From an uncultured Mycoplasmatota bacterium (GTDB lineage: Bacteria; Bacillota_I; Bacilli_A; RF39; UBA660), in contig CAMZCT010000015.1 of NCBI GenBank assembly GCA_947305065.1, forward strand, positions 1-43,911: 43,911 nt of DNA, read 5' to 3'. The notes below the pieces were generated by a model, which worked only from the letters and a program-made list of their open reading frames with translations, had not been told where the DNA came from and did no database searches. Below, in pieces: positions 1 to 7,927 of the stretch. How positions within the stretch are numbered: position 1 is the stretch's first letter; each line of letters begins with the position of its first letter. The position numbers and the translations under genes are program-made.

Positions 1-615
1 CTACCTATAGTGTGGAACAAAATCCCACCCTAATGTTCTAGTCCAACTAGTAACTTCATTACAATCATAACTTCCTTCACCAGTAGAATATGGTGGATTA
101 TTATCTCCATAATTTACACATTCTTCTCTTGTACTGAAATTAACCTCTTCCCATGAATACATAGGTTGATTTTTATATTGATCTTCTGTTAGTCCTAGTT
201 TAGACCATTCTGTTTCTTTTACTTCAGGTTGTTCCTCTTTTTTAGGTTCTTCCTGCTTTTTCTCTTCTGGCTTTGGCACAGGTTGTGTCGAAGTTGGTTT
301 TTCTTTGATATTACTATCATTCTTTTTGCCTTTTGTCTCATTTTTTATGACATTAGACTTACTTGTATCATTGCTCTCCATATTGTTTTTATCAGAGTTT
401 TGAATGCTAGAAATACCATTCCTAATATCGTCATTATTATTAATAGTGTTATCTTCAATATTTTCATCTTTTAAATCCTCCTCACTCTCATCTTGAACTA
501 TCTCTTTAACTTCTTCTTGTGATGTTGTTTTAATATCCTTTCTTGGATATAAAAACCATATAAATAATCCAAGAACTAAGATTATGAGAGATAAAGCTAT
601 AAATACTTTTTTCAC
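1..615 (-). CDS. Membrane-anchored secreted protein of unknown function
   Basis: A 204-residue protein not recognised as any family. Residues about 5-23 form one hydrophobic N-terminal segment (signal anchor), followed by a long low-complexity linker (about 30-135) rich in Glu, Asp, Asn, Lys and Pro. The C-terminal ~70 residues look like a small folded domain rich in Trp, Tyr and Asn, with two cysteines about 20 residues apart that could form a disulfide outside the cell. This layout suggests an anchored extracellular domain on a spacer. It lies 55 bp downstream of the ParB-like gene on the same strand, so it may be cargo of the same element. The stop codon is the first three bases of the window, so the gene is complete. 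Confidence 0.7.
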   Translation of the reverse strand: MKKVFIALSLIILVLGLFIWFLYPRKDIKTTSQEEVKEIVQDESEEDLKDENIEDNTINNNDDIRNGISSIQNSDKNNMESNDTSKSNVIKNETKGKKNDSNIKEKPTSTQPVPKPEEKKQEEPKKEEQPEVKETEWSKLGLTEDQYKNQPMYSWEEVNFSTREECVNYGDNNPPYSTGEGSYDCNEVTSWTRTLGWDFVPHYR

Positions 616-670
616 TCTACTTCACCTCTTACTATAAGTATAAATAATAAATATCAACTATACTAGGATG

Positions 671-1585
671 CTACAAATCTAAATCATTTGAATCACCCCC
701 TTTAAAGTCAATCATTTCTTCTTCCCTTTGATTGAATTCTTTGTATTTAACAATTGCATTAATAATATATTTTTCAATATATCTTTTATCTCTATTAGCT
801 AATCCAATTGGTAATACAGATTCAATCTTTTCTTTATTGAAGGAAATCTGTTCATTTTGATTGCCTTTATTCTGAGTTAATATTTCTTCTAAGGAGTCAT
901 AATCCAGTTGCTTATTTTTACTTAATTCTCTAATTTTAATAGCTTGTCCATGACTCGGAGTTAAATCGTTATATGTAATTCCAGCATATACAAGTTCTTG
1001 TTCATCTTTATTAAGATATGATAATTCAACAGCAGGCTTAATTCCCATAGTTAAATAAGTTCTTTTATCACGAATAACTGAATTATCAACTAATTCTAAT
1101 AACTCTGGTATTAAATGTGTTAATCTAATGTAATTTCTAACATTTCTACCTGTTTCTCCAAGTTTTTCACCGATTTTATCAGATGTCAGCTTGTGGAACT
1201 CGGTTCCAGAAGTTGTCTTTCCTTGATGTTTTATAGCATCATATTTCATCTTATAAGCAAATGCTTTTTCACTTGGTAATATTCTTTCTCTAGTTATATT
1301 AGAATCAACCATTAATATAGTTGCATCTTCATCTGATAATTCTTTAATATTAACTAATACTTCTTTTTCTCCTAATAGTTCTAATGCTAACTTTCTTCGA
1401 TGACCTGAAATCATTTCATATTTTCCATTTTCTTTAGGTCTTACTATTAATGGATTTAATAAGCCAGTAGATTTAATACTTTCCATTAATTCATTAAATG
1501 ATTCATCCCTCTCAACTTTATAAGGATGGTTCTTAAATGATTCAATTTCATTTAGTTTTATCTTCTTATACTCACTCATGTCCAT
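671..1585 (-). CDS. ParB/Spo0J-like DNA-binding protein (intact copy)
   Basis: A 304-residue ParB-family protein. Residues about 10-90 form the ParB N-terminal (CTPase-type) domain, with the hallmark GHRR box in 'MISGHRRKLALELLG' and the preceding 'GLLNPLIVRP' strand. Residues about 120-165 hold a KorB/Noc-like helix-turn-helix. No ParA ATPase is visible, so chromosome partitioning is unlikely; such orphan ParB-like proteins are common on plasmids and integrative elements and can act as regulators or in element maintenance. Its start overlaps the end of the upstream HTH gene by 14 bp, so the two are translationally coupled. A paralogous pair with the same order and overlap lies at 7,928-9,321, where the ParB-like gene is frameshifted. 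Confidence 0.85.
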   Translation of the reverse strand: MDMSEYKKIKLNEIESFKNHPYKVERDESFNELMESIKSTGLLNPLIVRPKENGKYEMISGHRRKLALELLGEKEVLVNIKELSDEDATILMVDSNITRERILPSEKAFAYKMKYDAIKHQGKTTSGTEFHKLTSDKIGEKLGETGRNVRNYIRLTHLIPELLELVDNSVIRDKRTYLTMGIKPAVELSYLNKDEQELVYAGITYNDLTPSHGQAIKIRELSKNKQLDYDSLEEILTQNKGNQNEQISFNKEKIESVLPIGLANRDKRYIEKYIINAIVKYKEFNQREEEMIDFKGGDSNDLDL

Positions 1586-2051
1586 CTACCTCCAATTCAA
1601 AATTAAGTTTCCATTCAATATATTCTTCATAAGATATTTCTCTGTATTTTCTTTTCTTTCTCATAACATTCCATTCATCAATGAAACTCTTATAAGTTAA
1701 TACATCTTTATTTTTTACATTTTGAATTATAGATAAATCTATTTGATAATTCGGTATAAGTTCTTCTAACCATAAAAAGATATAAATTAAATCTATTGGA
1801 TTATTAAAATCATATTTTTTTATAGAGTTAAAATTAACATTTAATATTTTTGATATTTCTAAAGTTCTATCATCTTTCGGATTTCTTTCACCTTTTTCAT
1901 ATCTTGTCATTGTTCTTCTTTTACATTCACCAGTTAATCCTAGATTATCGGATACATAATCTTGAGACACTCTCCTAAATTGCCTTGCAAAAGCAATTCT
2001 AGATCCTTGAGATAAATCTTTTAATACTGGTTTTGTATATAATACTCGCAT
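1572..2051 (-). CDS. Helix-turn-helix regulator paired with ParB-like protein
   Basis: About 159 residues. I place the start at the ATG at 2,051, seven bases after a GGAGGAAAG ribosome binding site; a TTG at 2,066 is in frame but lies upstream of that site. Residues about 15-70 resemble an XRE-type helix-turn-helix ('DYVSDNLGLTGECKRRTMT' followed by 'RYEKGERNPKD'). The C-terminal half is a conserved region of unknown role (NPIDLIYIFLWLEELIPNYQIDL). The paralogue at 8,782-9,321 shares both halves. It is the first gene of its operon, just after a terminator, with the ParB-like gene overlapping its end. Likely a regulator of the element, which is inference. Confidence 0.75.
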   Translation of the reverse strand: MRVLYTKPVLKDLSQGSRIAFARQFRRVSQDYVSDNLGLTGECKRRTMTRYEKGERNPKDDRTLEISKILNVNFNSIKKYDFNNPIDLIYIFLWLEELIPNYQIDLSIIQNVKNKDVLTYKSFIDEWNVMRKKRKYREISYEEYIEWKLNFELEVDGHE

Positions 2052-2083
2052 TTTTCTTTCCTCCAATTCTCTGTCGCAAATAA

Positions 2084-2129
2084 CAAAAAAAGACTAAGAT
2101 TTGCGACTATTTTAGTCATCTTAGTCTTA
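2084..2129 (-). terminator. Rho-independent terminator
   Basis: Inverted repeat AGACTAAGAT / ATCTTAGTCT (2,091-2,100 and 2,118-2,127) with a smaller stem in its loop. On the minus strand it is followed by a run of seven T. It ends whatever is transcribed through the 2,132-2,308 gene remnant and insulates the HTH/ParB pair. Confidence 0.8.
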
Positions 2130-2131
2130 AT

Positions 2132-2308
2132 TTATATGTAAATATCGACAAATATTGGATCTTTCTTACCACAATGATCAATTTCAGGAATTTTATTTAA
2201 ATACCTTGAAATATCATCTTTTGTAATAATAATACGGGTTAAGAAGATATCAATACTTTTTACTTCTTTTGACTGCCTGCCTTGATTGCAGCTTGTGCAG
2301 GTATTAAC
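2132..2308 (-). pseudogene. 3' remnant of a gene, possibly HNH-type
   Basis: An open frame of 58 codons without a start, beginning just after the G/C-run junction near 2,311 and ending right before the terminator at 2,084-2,129. Its composition is protein-like, with purine-rich first codon positions. Its first residues (V-N-T-C-T-S-C-N-Q-G-R-Q-S-K) resemble the second half of an HNH nuclease motif, where a C-x-x-C-N follows a conserved Asn-Leu. The same DNA read in another frame gives a ppdK-like C-terminus (see the 2,260-2,320 entry), so the two readings compete in the first 15 codons. Read as a truncated gene end; low certainty. Confidence 0.35.
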
Positions 2309-2320
2309 CTAGGGGGGTTA
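2260..2320 (-). repeat. ppdK-3'-end-like junction sequence, copy C
   Basis: On the minus strand this reads ...P-A-Q-A-A-I-K-A-G-S-Q-K-K-stop, matching the end of PPDK (...A-A-A-Q-A-A-I-R-A-N-Q-A-K-K-N-K). It shares ACAAGCYGCAATCAARGC with copies A and B and is preceded by a run of six C. It fits a displaced attachment-site half at the border between the Imm26-like block and the HTH/ParB block. It is more diverged than A and B. Confidence 0.5.
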
Positions 2321-2534
2321 TAACTAAAAAACATATAAAGGATTAGACATAATTACTAATCCCTTATAAATCAAGGTTCTTTTTACAAAATAAACTCTTT
2401 TTTTCTTAATTTAACTAATATAATATTTATATGTTTTTTAATAATTTACAATAGCAATAATTTTCAATAATTAGATGCCGCAGTTACAGGGGGGTTACAT
2501 AAATGCAATCAATCTTTTATAAATCTTCAACTAT
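2321..2534. other. Intergenic: terminator and isolated G-run motif
   Basis: No gene is visible. It holds the terminator of the Imm26-like gene and, at about 2,476-2,510, a further G6 motif resembling the array units near 4,600-4,775 and the flank of copy C. This may be the remains of another recombination site. Confidence 0.4.
2335..2366 (-). terminator. Terminator downstream of Imm26-like gene
   Basis: Stem GGATTAG / CTAATCC (2,340-2,346 and 2,356-2,362), extended by A/T pairs, followed on the minus strand by TTATATGTTTTTT. Confidence 0.65.
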
Positions 2535-3677
2535 TTAGTTATGATATAAATCAAATAATTCATCTAGATGAAAATATTTTAATATATTTTTTAGTATTTT
2601 TTTGTTTTTTGGAGATCTTATATCTACTTCTGAATTACGATTTATTTCCCAATATGGTTCATTAGAATCACTTTTTATGCACTTTTCTATTAGCTTTTCA
2701 TTTAGAATTATATCAAATCTAATTCCGTTGTTTCTAAAGTTATATAATAAATTTTCATTATTCTTTATAAAATCTTTAGTTAATTCAATTTCTTTATGAA
2801 TTGTTCCACATTGAAATATTATTTTATTTGGATCTTTTGCGGAAATACTCCTACCATACATAATTGGATATTTAACTTTATTTTCTAGTTTTTCATTACC
2901 TATAATCACATAATCTCCATACAGTAATCGATTATCCATTATGTGTTCGGCTGGAAAAGTTGGTAGATTTTTTAAGTCTGCAATTTTCATATCTTCTCTT
3001 TCAGTTAAGATATGAAACATTTCAACTATTATTGGTTTACCCATAAAAATATCCCAGTATTTCATGCCTTGTTGTTTCCTTTTTGATACATCCATTAAAA
3101 TTCGACCATAACAATATTTATGTCTTCCAAATTTTACTCTAAAGTAATCTCCTTCTTTATATTTAATATTTTTCCTTTTTTCATTAGAAAAAGTTTCTAT
3201 TTCTTTTAAATCCTTTTCATTTGTGTCTTCAACATATTTGTCTAAGATTTTTTTTATATGTTTTTCATTTTTTATTTCCTCTTCTATTATTCCTTCGTAA
3301 TAGAATTTTTGAGTTGTATAATTTCCAACATTGAAATGATATTTATTATCCCAACCCGATTTATATATAATAAAATAGGTTCCTATTCCATTTAATGTAT
3401 CAAGTACTGAACATGTTATTTTCCTTTGGTGACCTTTGTCTGTTTTAGGAAGTATAATACTGTTTGATTCGATAGTTTCATATTCTATATCCATTTCATG
3501 AATATATACTTCATATTCATTTATACGATATTCTAATATTTTAACCATTTTGTTTTTATCGTAATAGACGAAATAATGTGTATTATCTCTATTTTTTATA
3601 TATTCCTTGCATGAGTATGTTTCTTTTACAGGTTTTAGTCCTAGATATTTTCTATAATTATTATTAAAGAAATTCAT
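2535..3677 (-). CDS. Protein with Imm26-like domain, putative immunity protein
   Basis: A 380-residue soluble protein without signal peptide or membrane segment. From about residue 172 it reads 'KYKEGDYFRVKFGRHKYCYG' then RILMDV, and later 'LLYGDYVIIGNEKL'. This is the pattern I associate with Imm26, a family of immunity proteins against polymorphic toxins ('GD-F-x-x-h...G-V' then 'G-x-x-x-I-G'). The flanking N-terminal (1-170) and C-terminal (270-380) parts are not recognised. It is the only gene between two ppdK-3'-like repeats (copies C and B) and has its own terminator, so it looks like a single-gene cassette. No cognate toxin is nearby. The family assignment is by eye and moderate. Confidence 0.5.
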   Translation of the reverse strand: MNFFNNNYRKYLGLKPVKETYSCKEYIKNRDNTHYFVYYDKNKMVKILEYRINEYEVYIHEMDIEYETIESNSIILPKTDKGHQRKITCSVLDTLNGIGTYFIIYKSGWDNKYHFNVGNYTTQKFYYEGIIEEEIKNEKHIKKILDKYVEDTNEKDLKEIETFSNEKRKNIKYKEGDYFRVKFGRHKYCYGRILMDVSKRKQQGMKYWDIFMGKPIIVEMFHILTEREDMKIADLKNLPTFPAEHIMDNRLLYGDYVIIGNEKLENKVKYPIMYGRSISAKDPNKIIFQCGTIHKEIELTKDFIKNNENLLYNFRNNGIRFDIILNEKLIEKCIKSDSNEPYWEINRNSEVDIRSPKNKKILKNILKYFHLDELFDLYHN

Positions 3678-3708
3678 TGTTGAATCACCTCTTTTTTATT
3701 ATAACATA

Positions 3709-3733
3709 ATAAAAGACTAGATTACTCTAGTCA
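3709..3733 (-). terminator. Terminator attached to ppdK-like repeat B
   Basis: Stem GACTAGA / TCTAGTC (3,715-3,721 and 3,726-3,732) followed on the minus strand by TTTTATT. The same stem follows copy A at 4,513-4,537, so repeat and terminator were duplicated together. Confidence 0.8.
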
Positions 3734-3738
3734 ATTTT

Positions 3739-3798
3739 ATTACTTATTGTTTTTTGCTTTGATTGCGGCTTGTACTGCTATGGACTTAAGGGGGATAA
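3739..3798 (-). repeat. ppdK-3'-end-like junction sequence, copy B
   Basis: The 37 bp at 3,739-3,775 are identical to 4,549-4,585 (copy A). On the minus strand they encode Q-A-A-I-K-A-K-N-N-K-stop, like the PPDK C-terminus, followed by the shared terminator. Upstream of the identical block is a CCCCC run (about 3,790-3,794). Interpreted as a displaced 3' end of ppdK marking the boundary between two integrated blocks. Confidence 0.65.
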
Positions 3799-3853
3799 AA
3801 AAACATCTCGTAAATTAGATTTTGATGTTTTTAAAAAAATATTTTTAATTGCT

Positions 3854-4441
3854 TTATTTTATTCTAAATATATCTATTTTTACATTGTCTATAGTTTCAT
3901 CAATCTTTATATTTGGATTCTTTTTCAATAGATATTCACTAATATCGTTAAATTCTTCTCCAACTAATATAGTTGAAGAAGTTAAAACTTTGAATTCATT
4001 CTCACTGCTTACAATATGTAGATATTCTTGAAAATAACTTCCTTCACCTATTTTACCTTTATCTTCTTTATATATTCTTTCTATTTCAGAGTATTTAAAA
4101 GAATAAATTATTTTATCATTTTTTATAATCATATAATTATCGGTTAAAAAGTAATATCTTTCATTCCAATAGTCAATATTTCCAATTTTATCTAAAAGAT
4201 CATTTTCAATTAAGTATGATTTCATCTTTTTTAATGTTATTAATGTATCTATTCTTTCTACAGTTCTTCCTATCGTTATTATAGCAACTAATAATAATAG
4301 AATATAAACATTATACTTAATACCAATATACAAGGATATTGTGCATAGAATGACGGTTACTATTATATATACAATTATATCTCCTTTTCCGATATCTATA
4401 TATTCATCAATAGTTAGTTTCTTTTTTTCTTTTTTCTTCAT
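3854..4441 (-). CDS. Two-TM membrane protein with PH-like cytoplasmic domain
   Basis: A 195-residue protein: a Lys-rich start, two membrane segments (about 20-38 and 43-60), then a ~130-residue soluble part whose alternating strands ('RYYFLTDNYMIIKND', 'YSFKYSEIERIYKED') look like the YcxB/PH-like fold of many small Firmicute membrane proteins. It is the only gene between repeats A and B. Proteins of this shape are often found among orphan immunity or accessory cargo; here a function is not known. Start ATG at 4,441. Confidence 0.6.
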   Translation of the reverse strand: MKKKEKKKLTIDEYIDIGKGDIIVYIIVTVILCTISLYIGIKYNVYILLLLVAIITIGRTVERIDTLITLKKMKSYLIENDLLDKIGNIDYWNERYYFLTDNYMIIKNDKIIYSFKYSEIERIYKEDKGKIGEGSYFQEYLHIVSSENEFKVLTSSTILVGEEFNDISEYLLKKNPNIKIDETIDNVKIDIFRIK

Positions 4442-4512
4442 TTTTTCACTTCCAGAATAATTATAACATATATTTTTATATCAAATTCTTTCTGAATTAA
4501 ATATATAGCACG

Positions 4513-4537
4513 AAAAAAGACTAGATTTCTCTAGTCT
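4513..4537 (-). terminator. Terminator attached to ppdK-like repeat A
   Basis: Stem GACTAGA / TCTAGTC (4,519-4,525 and 4,530-4,536) followed on the minus strand by TTTTTTC. Near-copy of the terminator at 3,709-3,733. Confidence 0.8.
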
Positions 4538-4548
4538 TTATTTATTTA

Positions 4549-4585
4549 ATTACTTATTGTTTTTTGCTTTGATTGCGGCTTGTAC
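4549..4585 (-). repeat. ppdK-3'-end-like junction sequence, copy A
   Basis: Identical over 37 bp to copy B (3,739-3,775). On the minus strand, with the bases just upstream, it reads A-V-V-Q-A-A-I-K-A-K-N-N-K-stop. At the DNA level GCTGTTGTACAAGCCGC parallels the ppdK end GCTGCTGCCCAAGCGGC. It fits the displaced original 3' end of ppdK after the 4.6-9.6 kb block inserted. Confidence 0.7.
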
Positions 4586-4775
4586 AACAGCAAATATTTT
4601 GGGTCCTAAAGCATAGTCACCGTAAATATTCTTGGGCATAAGATATTGTTACCATCAAGTTTAGTGGGCCTAAGCTATAATCACTACAAAGCTTAGGGGG
4701 AATAAATACTAGTCACAACAATGTTTTGGGGGAACTATTATTTATAACCACAATAAAGCTTAGAGGGAACTATAT
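4581..4775. repeat. Degenerate ~32-bp tandem array (about six units)
   Basis: G-runs recur at 4,601, 4,634, 4,666, 4,696, 4,728 and 4,765, spaced 30-37 bp. Each sits in a similar unit, roughly CAC-N-A-C-AAA-GCTTAGGGGGAA-TA..TA. Units are not identical and vary in length, so the array is not coding. It abuts repeat A, and the same G-run motif flanks repeats B and C. Possibly a stack of recombinase-site remnants. Confidence 0.55.
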
Positions 4776-4817
4776 ATATAATTTAATTGTTTTTAAAAGC
4801 AAGAATATTCCGATTAC

Positions 4818-5237
4818 TTATTTGTATTTCATTTCATGTATATCTGGGGATTGTTCCTCTCCATCTATTATTATTTTAACTCTATTATCCAGCCATATAA
4901 CTTCAATATTATCTTTGGTTGGAGATTTCCCATCATTATACAAAAATGTAGTAAATTGATCTATTTTTCTATTTTTATCATTATATAGTATTACTTTTAC
5001 CTTGGTTGGTCCAAAAAAGGCAGCACATCCAATTTCTTGATATTTTATAGTATAATTACTATTCTCATTTGTGAACGTTTCTATAGTTCTAGTATCAAAT
5101 GACAAATCATAAATTAAAACTCCGAAAATAATTATTATAGGTAACAAGATTAACAATAAAGCTACAAACATAATTATAATTACTATTGTTATTATTTTTG
5201 TTATAGTATCTTTTTTAGAACATGTTTTTTCTTTCAT
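4818..5237 (-). CDS. DUF5412-like membrane-anchored protein
   Basis: A 139-residue protein: a short Lys-rich start, a strong membrane segment (about 12-45), then an external domain 'NSNYTIKYQEIGCAAFFGPT' with 'KVKVILYNDKNRK' and 'IEVIWLDNRVKIIIDG'. This matches the small lipoprotein/membrane family DUF5412, whose members sit in clusters of immunity-like genes; its biochemical role is unknown. It starts one base after the stop of the HTH-VanZ gene, so the two form an operon. It is the last gene before the array. Confidence 0.6.
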   Translation of the reverse strand: MKEKTCSKKDTITKIITIVIIIMFVALLLILLPIIIIFGVLIYDLSFDTRTIETFTNENSNYTIKYQEIGCAAFFGPTKVKVILYNDKNRKIDQFTTFLYNDGKSPTKDNIEVIWLDNRVKIIIDGEEQSPDIHEMKYK

Positions 5238-5238
5238 A

Positions 5239-6327
5239 TTAATCTTTTATTCTTCTTTTTATTTTGTTTTTTATTAAATGATATATGGAATATATTATAG
5301 ACTCTACTACTATAAAAGATATAACTATTCTAATTAAAACTATTGTAGTTGGAATATCTCCAAAATGATATAGACTTAATCCTTCAAACAAAACAAAAAT
5401 AAATACTAATGATAATAATGAAGTTAATATTAATTCTTTATATTTATAAAGGACTTGATGTTTTCCAGTTGTGATGGCATACATAATAGACATACCTATT
5501 AGATTTAAAATCATATCATCAATATCGAATACACCCGCATGAGTTATTAATTGTAGTGTCTCAATTAATAACACTAATAAAAAGTCTATTATGATACATT
5601 TTTTAAATTCCTTTATATCAAAAATCTTTATTACTAAGAATTGAATTGGCATTACTATAACAATATTTCCAAATATGTTCACTAAGATATTGTGTAAATC
5701 CGGAAAAGCCCAATATCCTAAGATCGTTTTAAATGGTATTAAGTTATAAGAATATCCGTTTAGATATCTTGCAAATATCGTCATATTAAAAATCATTATC
5801 ATATATATAACAAATATCATTATATAAGATACTTTATTCATTCTTTCCCGATCTTCTATAGTATCATAATAGTTGTTTGCTATAAATCTATTAGTAATAA
5901 ATACAACACCCATAAAGAATAAATTATATACTAACTCTCCAAGATATGATATTTTTAAATGTCCATCAACATTATAATCAACTCTTAAATACCATAAATA
6001 AAGTAACAATAAAATTCCGTAAACTATAGTTATAACTGGAATAACATATTTATTTTTTTTCTTCTTTGTTATATCTATATAATCAACTATTTCTAATATA
6101 TTTTTTTCTTCTTTTTTATCCTCTTTACCTTTAAGCATTTCCGTTACAGATATTCCAAGTTCTTCAGATAAAGGTACTAACAATGAAATATCTGGAGTTC
6201 CTCTACCAGTTTCCCATCTTGATATTGCTTTTTCTGTGACATTTATTTTCTGAGCAAGTTCTTCTTGTGTTAACCCTTTTTCTTTTCTTTTAGTTTTAAT
6301 CAGGTTTGATATTTTTTCAATATCCAT
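5239..6327 (-). CDS. HTH-VanZ fusion membrane protein
   Basis: About 362 residues from the ATG at 6,327, six bases after a GAGAGGG site (a GTG at 6,345 lies upstream of that site). Residues about 1-60 are a classic XRE helix-turn-helix ('LTQEELAQKINVTEKAISRW', then ETGRGTPD). The remainder has about eight membrane segments, including a VanZ-like domain ('YNLIPFKTILGY ... LVNIFGNIVIVMPIQFL ... IIDFLLVLLIETLQLITHAG ... FDIDDMILNLIG'). The VanZ fold is linked to low-level teicoplanin resistance in one case, but most members have no known role. The fusion suggests a membrane-tethered regulator. It shares an operon with the DUF5412-like gene. Confidence 0.8.
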   Translation of the reverse strand: MDIEKISNLIKTKRKEKGLTQEELAQKINVTEKAISRWETGRGTPDISLLVPLSEELGISVTEMLKGKEDKKEEKNILEIVDYIDITKKKKNKYVIPVITIVYGILLLLYLWYLRVDYNVDGHLKISYLGELVYNLFFMGVVFITNRFIANNYYDTIEDRERMNKVSYIMIFVIYMIMIFNMTIFARYLNGYSYNLIPFKTILGYWAFPDLHNILVNIFGNIVIVMPIQFLVIKIFDIKEFKKCIIIDFLLVLLIETLQLITHAGVFDIDDMILNLIGMSIMYAITTGKHQVLYKYKELILTSLLSLVFIFVLFEGLSLYHFGDIPTTIVLIRIVISFIVVESIIYSIYHLIKNKIKRRIKD

Positions 6328-6453
6328 AATCATCCCTCTCTTCACTAAAAATTATATAGATTTTGTAAATATATAGCAACCTATGAATCGTAGGATTTTA
6401 AAAAGTTTGTAATTTCTACAACCAATCGCAATATGTTCTAATTTACGAACAAA

Positions 6454-7890
6454 CTAATACTTGTATTTAGCCCTAACATTAATTGTTGGATAGTATATTT
6501 CTATGTTCACTTCCTTTGAATTATATGTATCAAATAATCTAATTATTATTTCATCATCGATTTCATTCAAATACCATTTAAATTCATTATCACTTACTAT
6601 TATTTTATTTATAAAATTATTAAGGAAATATTCTTTATCTAGATCAAAACTTAATGACATTATTTTATTTATAAAATTTTTATAATTCATTATTTTTTTA
6701 TCATTATTACTTGTAGCTATTTTTTCAGTTATTGCTCCAACTATTTCTTTTTTATTTTCCAATATATATTTAATTAAGACTGAATACATAATTTCAAGTT
6801 TCCATTCAGCTATCATTTTTATATTACAAGCATCAGATATATCTAGCCCTCTTTTCTTTCTAATTTCATATCCTCCATATTGCTTTCTTCTATAACAAAC
6901 ATATCCATAAGTAGTTTCATATGCATTTTTATGATAAATTCTTCTATGGAATGATGATCCACATTGGCATTTTATTTTCTTAGTCCATATTGACTTAGGT
7001 ACACCAATTCTTTGCTTTTTATTCATATATATTTTTGTTGATTTTTCATCTAACATTTTTTGTACCTTATCAAAATCCTCTTTTGTTATTATAGGTTCAT
7101 GTTTTCCTTCTACAGTAATATTATCAACTTCTCCATAATTGGTTACTTTCCTTTGTTCTAAATAATTAGAACTGTACTGCTTTCTATATATAATAGTTCC
7201 ACAGTAAAAAGAATTTCTTAATACTCTGGCAATATATGATGAACTCCATTTTGACAATCCAGTAGAAGTTTTATATCCTTTCTCTTCACATTCATATTTA
7301 ATTGTTGTACATCCTTTCCCATTTAAATATTCATCAAATATAAATTTAACTATTTCTGCTTGTTCTTTATTAATGATAAAATCTTTACCCATTTTATCAT
7401 AACCTAATATATTGCCTGTTCCATATATAACACCATTTTCAAATGATATTTTTTGTCCTGCTTTAACTCTTTGAGAAGTTTTTCTACTTTCGTTTTGAGC
7501 GAGTGTTGCCATAATAGTAAGTCTTAGTTCACCATCATCATCATTAAATGTCCATATATTATCTTCCGTAAAATAGACTTCAACTCCATACTTTTTAAGT
7601 TCTCTTGTTAATTGAAGAGTATCTACTGTATTTCTTGCAAACCTAGATACTTCACGAGTAATTATTAAATCAAATTTATTATTCTTAGCATCATCAATCA
7701 TTCTTAAAAAATTTATTCTTTTATTAATTGAAGTTCCACTTATTCCTTCATCTACATATCTTTCGTATAGTTTCCAATCTTTATGTTGTTTTAATATATC
7801 ATCATAATATTGTATTTGATTACTTAAAGCATTTATTTGAGATTCATGTTCAGTTGAAACTCTTGCATATACAGCAACTCTTTTTTTCAT
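6454..7890 (-). CDS. Large serine recombinase (integrase)
   Basis: A 478-residue, apparently intact recombinase. Residues about 3-145 are the resolvase catalytic domain, with nucleophile Ser in 'VAVYARVSTEHESQ' and the Arg motif 'ITREVSRFARN'. Residues about 155-290 are the Recombinase DNA-binding domain ('IYGTGNILGYDK ... FIFDEYLNGKG ... WSSSYIARVLRNSFYCG'). Residues about 320-365 form the zinc beta-ribbon, with Cys in 'IKCQCGSSF', 'YVCYRRK' and 'DACNIKM'. The C-terminal ~110 residues are a short coiled-coil and beta tail. Large serine recombinases integrate and excise elements between short att sites. It sits inside the block bounded by ppdK and its displaced 3' end, so it is the best candidate for having moved this block. 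Confidence 0.92.
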   Translation of the reverse strand: MKKRVAVYARVSTEHESQINALSNQIQYYDDILKQHKDWKLYERYVDEGISGTSINKRINFLRMIDDAKNNKFDLIITREVSRFARNTVDTLQLTRELKKYGVEVYFTEDNIWTFNDDDGELRLTIMATLAQNESRKTSQRVKAGQKISFENGVIYGTGNILGYDKMGKDFIINKEQAEIVKFIFDEYLNGKGCTTIKYECEEKGYKTSTGLSKWSSSYIARVLRNSFYCGTIIYRKQYSSNYLEQRKVTNYGEVDNITVEGKHEPIITKEDFDKVQKMLDEKSTKIYMNKKQRIGVPKSIWTKKIKCQCGSSFHRRIYHKNAYETTYGYVCYRRKQYGGYEIRKKRGLDISDACNIKMIAEWKLEIMYSVLIKYILENKKEIVGAITEKIATSNNDKKIMNYKNFINKIMSLSFDLDKEYFLNNFINKIIVSDNEFKWYLNEIDDEIIIRLFDTYNSKEVNIEIYYPTINVRAKYKY

Positions 7891-7927
7891 AACATCACCT
7901 ATAGATGTTTTATCAAATTATCTATAT

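Larger units (their letters stand above)
4442..4817. other. Intergenic: terminator, repeat A and degenerate array
   Basis: This 376-bp stretch without a convincing gene holds the terminator at 4,513-4,537, the ppdK-like repeat A at 4,549-4,585 and the array at 4,581-4,775, each listed separately. Confidence 0.7.

Noticed and set aside
4581..4775. CRISPR-like array
   Set aside because: Units are not identical, there are no constant repeats separating unique spacers, and no cas genes occur in the window.
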